DNA of 64,000 nt, taken from Misgurnus anguillicaudatus. Lineage: Eukaryota > Chordata > Actinopteri > Cypriniformes > Cobitidae. The translations under genes and the position numbers were made by a program. How positions within the stretch are numbered: position 1 is the first letter of the stretch; each line of letters starts with the position of its first letter. Positions 57,680 to 64,000 of the stretch are shown here, piece by piece. The stretch spans positions 8,582,001 through 8,646,000 of the forward strand of contig NC_073346.2 of the NCBI RefSeq assembly GCF_027580225.2, in the 5' to 3' direction. The notes beneath the pieces were generated by a model. It made no database searches. It worked only from the letters and a program-made list of their open reading frames with translations, and was not told where the DNA came from.

Positions 57680-59134
57680 ACACCGCTAAACAGTTATTCT
57701 GTAAGGCTTTGATGCAGTCAATATTTTGTATTTCACATGCATGCCTTGAATGCTGGCTGTATGTTAAATAACTCGGATGTATTAGCATTTTTACAGACTA
57801 GACAGGCAGATGATATTGAGTTCTCTCTCTGCCCCTCACATGGATTAGCTTGGACTTTAGCCGCTCTGCTCTGGGCCTGTCTCGCTTTAAACCAAAAGTC
57901 AGACAAAGAGAGCACTCCCTTCCTCTGAAGTCACTTCATCTCCATCCACTGAAAGACCCTGGGCTTCTGTCTATTGAACAAAACTCAGCAAATTGGTTCC
58001 TGAGGTTCGTATTTTTTCAGCTCCCTCACCTGGGACGGGAGGAAGAATCGCCTCGTAGGCTCGAACTGCTAACTGCACTTCTCTTCTTTCTTCTCTGATC
58101 CCTCGATCGGTCTGATGCTATTTGAACAGCGCTTTCCCTCGGCATTGTACAACGCAGTTTGCTCTGTTTCTTTCAGCCGAGCGAGAGCTCGCTTGTGCTC
58201 TTCATGCATTTTTTAACTTGACGCAAATCCTACAACAACCCCCAGTCTGTTTATCAAAGCTTTCAAGTAAAGTTGCGCACCTGGTCACAGCAATTCTGAA
58301 GCTAGAGGCCAGCAATGGCCTATTTGTAAACAAGCTGAGAACGATGCAGCGACATTAGTGTCACCTCGGTGACGCGGAGCACTTTGAAGTAACGGCGGAA
58401 TCAATAATTCATCAGCTTTTGCTCAATTCGAGACGTTTCATTAACGTGATCTACAAAATGCCACAGTGTACTTGAACATGTGAGCTACGGAAATGCCAGC
58501 AAAGGTCCGGACCTTTTAGAACAGCAAAAGACTCGAAACAAAGCTACATATTGTACAGACACCTAGTTTGTTTTCATCATTTATTTATAAAAACAGCCCA
58601 TTGTGATATTTTCCAGAGTTATGTGGTCACAAGCAGCAGTCGTCCGTCCATAGAGGCATGTCTGTAATCCTTTCACCTTCAGAACAAGAGTGGCGATCTG
58701 GCAGAAACCATTCCTCCACATGCCCTGCTCAACCCGCATGGCAGGAAAATGGATTTCTATTTATGGGTCCATATCGCTGATCATAGCTCATAGCTTCCTT
58801 TCAGGGCCAGAGTCAACATTGGCGGCTGAGCACTGATCGCCGCCCAAAGATGGGCTGATGGCCTCCAATCTGCCAGGACGATGACGGCTGTTTTGCTGAT
58901 AATATCAAGTAAATTCTATCACTGTCACTGTTGATTTCTTATCCGGCTGCTCTGGGCTTGTCACTTGCCCTTCCCTGGCCTACAATACACCTTAGCGATG
59001 GCCTGGAGTGGCCTTATCATTTGTGTTTTATCCTTTAAAACATTTACGCTAGCTAAAACATGGTTGAAACGAAATAAAAAGTTTTAAAATATGCAATCTG
59101 GCAATTGAGATTATTAATTAGGAATAAATACGGG
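57680..59134. other. Longest repeat-poor block, candidate conserved non-coding DNA
   Basis: About 1.4 kb of balanced composition without transposon ends or microsatellites, the longest in the window. Contains TCAATAATTCATCAGC, ATGGATTTCTATTTATGGG and GATAATATCAAGTAAATTC. Frames at 57737-58358 have no domain and no convincing splice sites. Regulatory function is inferred from texture only. Confidence 0.4.
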
Positions 59135-59893
59135 CAAGGCCGTAGCCAGGATTTTTCAAATACCGAGGACATTTTTTTTATTATTTACATTTTTTCCATA
59201 TTACAGAATAATAATAAACATGTCCAAACTACGACATAGCGCAAATGTAACTGTGTCTGTGAGAATTTTGTTGGTGACTTAAAGCATCCAAAATAAATCA
59301 ATGGTTACATTTCATCATCTGAAGTGCAAGTCACCCTTTGCCTTGAAACTGCAAAACTGTGTCATTTTTTCAAGAAGCTTCTTAAATTTTCAATTGTGAA
59401 TTTTTAAGAGTATAGAAGGAGTTTATATATAATAAGGTCTCTTAGTGGCTGCTTTTTCTTCAATATTCAGTGTAAGTCATCTATTTATAAAAAATATATT
59501 TTTTGGTTTCTAATAACAAAAATTAATCTGTTTGGCACAGCTATATTTTGTCTACAAAAGTAATTTCAAGCATTTAACCATAAGCCTTCAGATTTAATGA
59601 TTTTAAGACCATAGTTAACATTTTAGTTAAGTGACCTTAAACTTTTGAGCAGTAGTGTAGGTTTTAATCTCATTGGTAGCCGTATTCCATCCCATATTGT
59701 AGGCTATTTGCTGCATAACCTTTAACTTTCTCATCTTCCCTTCTTCTCTGCTCATCTTTTGCTGGCTTTCCAAATGATAGTTAAGTTTGTTACAGCCTTT
59801 TCATTTTCATTTGCTTTATTAGATTAGAATTACAGCCGTGGAGAGACTCTTTCTTACGTTGCATGTTATTTTTGCATACTATTCTTGTATAGA

Positions 59894-59924
<31 letters not shown>

Positions 59925-60635
59925 TTAGAAGCAGTGCTTATTATACTGTACTTTGTGTTTGCGCCGCTACCTTTGAGCTTGTTGTACTTCCATCGCTCTG
60001 TCGTTGCGGGCGTGAGGGACTCGGGCAGACTGCACCTGATGACCGGGCTGCTTGTGATTGTCTAGCAGCACCTGCTGCTTGTTGAGTGTAGAGAATGATA
60101 CATGCTCTCGCGTCAGTCTCCAACAACGACAGAAAAGATAGCTAGATTTGTCCTTTTTCGCTTTTTTAAGTTGCTAAATCTAGCAACAAAGTCATCAACA
60201 AGTTGGCAACACGACACTGCTCGGACTGTGCATGTATATAGTGTATGAGCTAATCCTGCTTCTGGTTGGCTAACGATGGAAATTCAGCCAATCATCATTG
60301 ATTATGTGGTTGTCCCACCCCCTCTAACATACACAGGCCAATCAGTTATGTGTTTCCCACCCCTCAACACACGCAAGAGAAAAACATTGCCTGTCTAATG
60401 ATGAGAGTTTACTCGCTTCAGTGAGATTAATTATACTAATACGCAGCATTTTAATGTCAGTAACGCTGTAAGGAAACAACGTTTATATATAACGCCGTTA
60501 TTTCCATCACTGCACGTGATGGTCCGTAGATGCAAGGATTGTCTCGTCGGCTATTTTCACATCAAAATAAAACGAAACTAAGAAAAAACTACCGAGGACA
60601 TGACCTCGGTGTCCTCAATGGTAGCTACGGCCATG
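59135..60635. mobile_element. hAT-like element with perfect 8-bp duplication
   Basis: Termini CAAGGCCGTAGCC and the complement of CATGGCCGTAGC are inverted. AATACGGG stands on both sides (59127-59134 and 60636-60643). Subterminal ACCGAGGACA / TGTCCTC(A)GGT-like blocks are shared. No transposase frame, so non-autonomous at 1501 bp. It contains a poly(T) run (about 59901-59926) and a Tc1-like relic. Confidence 0.85.
59200..59662. repeat. Tc1/mariner-like relic, copy 2, inside the hAT element
   Basis: The interior (ATAATAATAAACATGTCCAAAC, CATCATCTGAAGTGCAAGTCACC, TCAAGAAGCTTCTT) matches 30946-31250. The right terminus at about 59630-59658 (CTTAAACTTTTGAGCAGTAGTG) is the complement of CACTACTGCTCAAAAGTTTAAG. 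The left terminus is not recognisable. Confidence 0.6.
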
Positions 60636-60763
60636 AATACGGGATTATATATCAGTTTTGCAAATTTAACCCCAACAGGGTGATCAGGAGGGACCCTGTA
60701 TCATCATTAAAAGGTGTATTATGCAAATTGAAATTTACAAAACAAATACACAAATGAACATTA

Positions 60764-61063
60764 GGGCTGTCAAAAAATTAATCACGATTAACTGCATACA
60801 AAATAAAGTTTGTTTTTGCATAATATATGTTATAATATGTATGTAATTATTCTGTATATATAAATAGACACACGTGCATGTATTTAAAAAACATTTAAAT
60901 GTGTATATATATTTATTTAGATTTTGATATATTTTATTTAACACAGAAATCATATATATATATATTGTGTGTGTAATTACATAATAATTACACACAAATA
61001 AATTATGCAAACACAAACTTTTATTTTGTATGCGATTAATCGTGATTTATCTTTTGACAGCCC
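60764..61063. mobile_element. TIR MITE (GGGCTGTCAAA ends, TA duplication)
   Basis: GGGCTGTCAAAAAATTAATC at the left and TTATCTTTTGACAGCCC at the right are inverted, with TA at 60762-60763 and 61064-61065. CGATTAACTGCATACAAAATAAAG / CTTTTATTTTGTATGCGATTAA arms. The centre is (TA)-rich. Confidence 0.85.
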
Positions 61064-61204
61064 TAATTTAAATTTAAATACAGTTTTTTTTTCAATATTT
61101 AAGCATTTTAGAAATGATTTTACTATATGCAAAAATTATACAATTTACTGGTTCTACAGCACAATATCATGGCAATTTGTGCATATTTTTTACAAAGTGG
61201 CTAA
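61064..61204. other. Non-coding spacer
   Basis: AT-rich, nothing recognised. Confidence 0.3.
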
Positions 61205-61616
61205 CAGAAGTGGACACTACTTAAGTATTTTTACTTTCTACATAAAAGTACATTTTCCAGTATTTGTATTATATCAGTGTCTTTCTTTGGAAAACATACA
61301 TTCCAAAGCATATTATCATAATTTTTACTCCATTTCATAATTTCAAATCTTTGGTTTATATTTAAATACATTAAACATCTAGTATTTTTTTTACTTTTAT
61401 TTAAGTAAAAAGTACTTTTGTAATTTTACTCAAGAAAAGTGAAAGTACACAATGTTTATGTAATTAGGTATTTAATCAATTTTAATATGCCATATAAAAG
61501 GAATACACAGTATGATTCTACTAAAATTATTTAGTAAAGTAATTTTTTCCCCAAGACAAACAGATAAAGCACAGATGCTTGGAAAATGTAACTAAAATAA
61601 GTAGTGTCCACCTCTG
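61205..61616. mobile_element. hAT MITE with perfect 8-bp duplication
   Basis: CAGAAGTGGACACTACTTAAG at the left and AGTAGTGTCCACCTCTG at the right are inverted, with CA...TG ends. GTGGCTAA stands on both sides (61197-61204 and 61617-61624). Interior AAAAGTAC / GTACTTTT repeats. 412 bp, non-coding. Confidence 0.92.
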
Positions 61617-61884
61617 GTGGCTAATCTGAATTAAGTTGTATGACCATAAATGTTCTTCTATGATTTGCTTTCACCCCTGTGATGTCGGGGTTACAGGTGG
61701 GGTTTTACTATTGCATTTTATAATAATCGTATGTTTTAGTACGATTCACTTTGCACAAATTCTTACTAATCAGCGAAATACATGAATTCCTGTAAGATCA
61801 GGCTATAACATACTGTACCTGATCAAATTCTGCAATGACCAATTGAAGTCACCAAAGATTTGTACAATAAAAATGGTGAAAAAG
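61617..61884. other. Non-coding spacer
   Basis: Nothing recognised. Confidence 0.3.
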
Positions 61885-62026
61885 GGTTTCAGCAATAACA
61901 ACATAAACAAGCGGCTTTCGTGGTCAACACGTAACTTCCGGTAAACTCTGCTAAGAATAAATAACAACAAAGTCCTTTTAAAGTAGTTTATTTATATAAC
62001 AAGTAAAATAAACAACATGTAGATTA
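61885..62026 (+). repeat. Dispersed repeat J, copy 2, cut by the Gypsy LTR
   Basis: CAGCAATAACAACATAAACAAG, GCGGCTTTCGTGG, ACTTCCGGTAAACTCTGC and CAACAAAGTCCTTTTAAAG as in 47190-47335. Similarity stops at TAGATTA, exactly where the LTR starts. Confidence 0.85.
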
Positions 62027-62773
62027 TGTTATGATTTCGGTCTTATTGGCTGCTTTGTCTTTGTTTCACTATGTTTTGTGTTTTTGTTTTGACAGCTCCA
62101 CACGTGCGCGTCTTCCACCTGGTGATCTCATTACCTCTGACTTCTCTCACCTGCGACCCGCACCTGATTCTCATTATTGCCCAATCCGGTTTGATTTAAA
62201 TTCCCCTCGTTTCCTTTGTTCATTGCAAGTTCGTCTTCGTATGTGCCTGCCCGCTAGCTAGTCTAGTTCAAGTCTTGTCTAAGTCTGTTATCTGTTTCTC
62301 GTATTGAATTAATCACCGTGCTCTCTGCTGCCTTGCCTCATAGATTTCCCTGTCCTACCGTCAGTCTTTCCCTATTGAAGTGTCACTTTCATCCAGCTAA
62401 GGACTCTCAGTCTGTGGATTCTCCGAGCGCTGCAACACACCTTGCGCTGTCCAGCCGCAGTGCGCTTTCGGGCGCGTAATTCTGCGCTTTCATCGGACCA
62501 CTGCAGTGCGCTGTCCAGCTAGGATTCTGCTGAAGATCTGACTGCCTCTCTCTCTCTCTCCCACCAGGATTCCTTCTCTGTGCCCTGTGAGGATTTCATC
62601 AAGTGGATGTCCATCAGTGTTTCCCACTTTGAGACTTTTGCATTTACACATACACACACACACTATTACATGAAGACATTGTTTGTTTGATTATACATAC
62701 CCACTGACTCATTCATTAAAAAACCCTCTGCATTGGGATCCTTGACTTTTGTGGTTCTTGACAGGCCGTGACA
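62027..62773 (+). mobile_element. 5' LTR of a Ty3/Gypsy retrotransposon
   Basis: Proposed limits run from TGTTATGATT to CCGTGACA, 747 bp. The left limit is set by the breakpoint in repeat J and the right limit by the start of the leader 16 nt before the gag ATG. It contains a (CT) tract at about 62548-62562 and an ATTAAA poly(A)-type signal at 62715-62720, with GCATTGGGATCC downstream as in other teleost Gypsy LTRs. The 3' LTR lies beyond the window, so the ends and the 5-bp target duplication cannot be confirmed here. An alternative right end is TTCTTGACA at about 62756-62764. Confidence 0.75.
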
Positions 62774-62789
62774 GGACGAACTTGCCACT

Positions 62790-63707
62790 ATGGATCCCGC
62801 GGAGGTTGATTCTCTTCGGACGGCGCTCGCCCAGCAGGGTTCATGGCTAGGACAACACTCGACTCGTCTCACCACAACTTCTCAAGAGGTTGAGGGCTTA
62901 TCTGCTCGTTTGAATGACCTTTCCGCTCGACTTGACCAGGTCAGTCATCATGCCACCCAGCCCAGTCAGCCGTCACAGACGGAACCTCACGTTTCACCCC
63001 CACCTCCATATAATGGCGATCCCGCCTCCTGCCGGGCTTTCCTCTCACAATGCTCGCTAGTTTTTGCCCTCCAGCCCCGCCGCTATGCCTCTGAACGCAC
63101 TCGGGTTGCGTATGTGATTACCCTTCTTGTTGGCAAAGCGCGCGAGTGGGCTACGGCCGTGTGGAATGCCAATGACCCTTGCTGTCGGTCTTTTGACGAG
63201 TTTAGGGAGGAGATGGAGAAACTCTTTGACCGGTCGGTGCGTGGGGACGCCGCTGCAGCTCGTTTGGCACATCTTGTTCAGGGCAGACTCACAGTTACCG
63301 AATATGCCATAGAGTTCAAGACCTTAGCGGCTGCCTGTCACTGGAATGAGGCGGCTCTTCGAGCCCAGTTTGTAGAGGGGTTGTCCAATGATCTTCAGGA
63401 CGAGATCGCTCTTCAAGACCTTCCCCCGTCACTAGATGCCATCATAGATCTGGCTCTCCGGATCGAGGCCAGGAGACTGCTTCGCGATCAGCGACGCTCC
63501 ATTCGTCAGCGAGTGTTTTCGGAGGAGAACACCACTTCCTCTTCCTCACCTCTGCCCTCAGTCGAGCCGGAACCCATGCAGTTGGGGCGTTTGCGCCTGT
63601 CTCAGAGAGAGAGAGAGAGGCGTATACAGAAGGCCCTGTGCTTGTATTGCGGGAAGTCCGGGCATTTTGCTAGGGTCTGCCCGTTAAAAGCCGCTGCCCA
63701 TCAGTGA
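62790..63707 (+). CDS. gag: Retrotransposon Gag polyprotein, intact
   Basis: Gag is the structural protein that forms the virus-like particle and binds element RNA in the cytoplasm. The 305-residue frame starts at ATG 62790 (MDPAEVDSL), 17 nt after the proposed LTR end. Residues 1-60 form a heptad-like, probably coiled-coil segment. A Pro/Ser linker follows (about 55-75). The retrotransposon-gag core spans about 75-200 (YNGDPASCRAFLSQC, REWATAVW, FDEFREEMEKLFD, YAIEFKTLAA). Residues 235-280 are polar and basic. The C terminus is a CCHC zinc knuckle, CX2CX4HX4C, at C284, C287, H292 and C297. The order and the closing LCLYCGKSGHFARVCP are typical of the Tf1/sushi group of vertebrate Gypsy elements, from which PEG10 and RTL genes were domesticated. 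No disabling mutation is visible. Pol follows in the -1 frame. Confidence 0.95.
   Translation: MDPAEVDSLRTALAQQGSWLGQHSTRLTTTSQEVEGLSARLNDLSARLDQVSHHATQPSQPSQTEPHVSPPPPYNGDPASCRAFLSQCSLVFALQPRRYASERTRVAYVITLLVGKAREWATAVWNANDPCCRSFDEFREEMEKLFDRSVRGDAAAARLAHLVQGRLTVTEYAIEFKTLAAACHWNEAALRAQFVEGLSNDLQDEIALQDLPPSLDAIIDLALRIEARRLLRDQRRSIRQRVFSEENTTSSSSPLPSVEPEPMQLGRLRLSQRERERRIQKALCLYCGKSGHFARVCPLKAAAHQ
63683..63689 (+). promoter_or_regulatory. Candidate -1 ribosomal frameshift site
   Basis: G TTA AAA in the gag frame, 16 nt before the gag stop. A -1 slip would re-pair GTT and AAA and continue as AGC into the open pol frame, which is open from 63674. GTTAAAN heptamers are used by some viruses. No obvious strong stem or pseudoknot was verified downstream. 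Function is inference. Confidence 0.5.
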
Positions 63708-64000
63708 GTACGGGAGTCCTGGTGGGCACTTCTTCAAAACTCTCCCCTGTTTCCAGTACCCAACTCCCCGTCATTGTGTCCTTCGCTGGGCGTGATCATC
63801 CGTCCACTGCCCTTCTCGATTCTGGCGCGGAGGGCAACTTCATTGATGAAGCGCTGGTTCGCGCCTGGGGTATTCCGGTTGTCCCTCTCCAATCCCCTTT
63901 GGATGTCTGGTCCCTTAAGGGGCAGCAGATGGCGCGGATTACACACTGCACTTCTCCTGTGAGTCTCTCTGTGTCTGGTAATCATTGTGAGGAGATTGTG
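63689..64000 (+). CDS. pol: Pol polyprotein, N-terminal part (protease), runs off the window
   Basis: The pol frame lies one nucleotide back (-1) from gag, overlaps its end and remains open to the right edge. It starts with a Ser/Thr-rich linker. The retropepsin follows: PVIVSF strand, then the active-site motif LLDSGAEGNFID, with the catalytic Asp codon at 63818-63820, then WGIPVVPL. This aspartic protease dimer cleaves Gag and Gag-Pol. DSGAEGNFI is the form seen in vertebrate Gypsy elements. Reverse transcriptase, RNase H and integrase should follow outside the window. No own start codon is evident, so synthesis presumably depends on frameshifting. Partial at 3'. Confidence 0.9.

Overview
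This is a vertebrate, almost certainly teleost and most likely cyprinid-type (otophysan) genomic window. The evidence is its non-coding, AT-rich texture. It also carries the interspersed repeats I associate with cyprinid-like genomes: tRNA-derived SINEs, L2/CR1-like LINE tails ending in AATTGAATTGA, dense hAT and TTAA-target (piggyBac-type) MITEs, foldback elements, long (TA)n, and a Ty3/Gypsy element. I found no convincing host protein-coding exon, rRNA or tRNA gene. Species and chromosome cannot be read from the sequence.

Layout. 0-8 kb: decayed LINE pieces in both orientations, a SINE, LINE tails and MITE fragments. 8-14 kb: low-repeat stretches of balanced composition, interrupted by a four-copy MITE family and a clean TTAA element nested in another MITE. 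14.7-16.8 kb: a TTAA-flanked element holding a CACGTG-rich palindrome and a solo LTR. 18.4-21.8 kb: a TTAA MITE swollen by a second, piggyBac-type insertion and by an element with a perfect 44-bp-arm hairpin. 23.6-26.9 kb: foldbacks and nested TIR elements. 28-32.6 kb: MITEs and large microsatellites. 33-55 kb: MITEs alternating with repeat-poor blocks. 55.5-56.3 kb: an 834-bp foldback whose arms each encode the N-terminal half of a THAP zinc finger. 57.7-59.1 kb: a repeat-poor block. 59.1-61.6 kb: two hAT elements with intact 8-bp target duplications. 62.0 kb to the right edge: the 5' part of an apparently intact Ty3/Gypsy retrotransposon (LTR, gag, start of protease), with gag and pol in different frames.

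How the parts relate. The only intact coding potential is the retrotransposon gag and the start of its pol. All other open frames are either decayed transposon coding sequence or chance frames, the longest chance ones coming from a (TA)n microsatellite. Repeat-poor blocks of 0.3-1.4 kb recur between the transposons. I read them, by inference only, as candidate conserved non-coding or regulatory DNA of a gene desert or large intron. Nested insertions with exact target-site duplications give a partial relative chronology.

Limits: homology is by eye. Family assignments rest on terminal repeats, target duplications and remembered consensus patterns, not on database searches.
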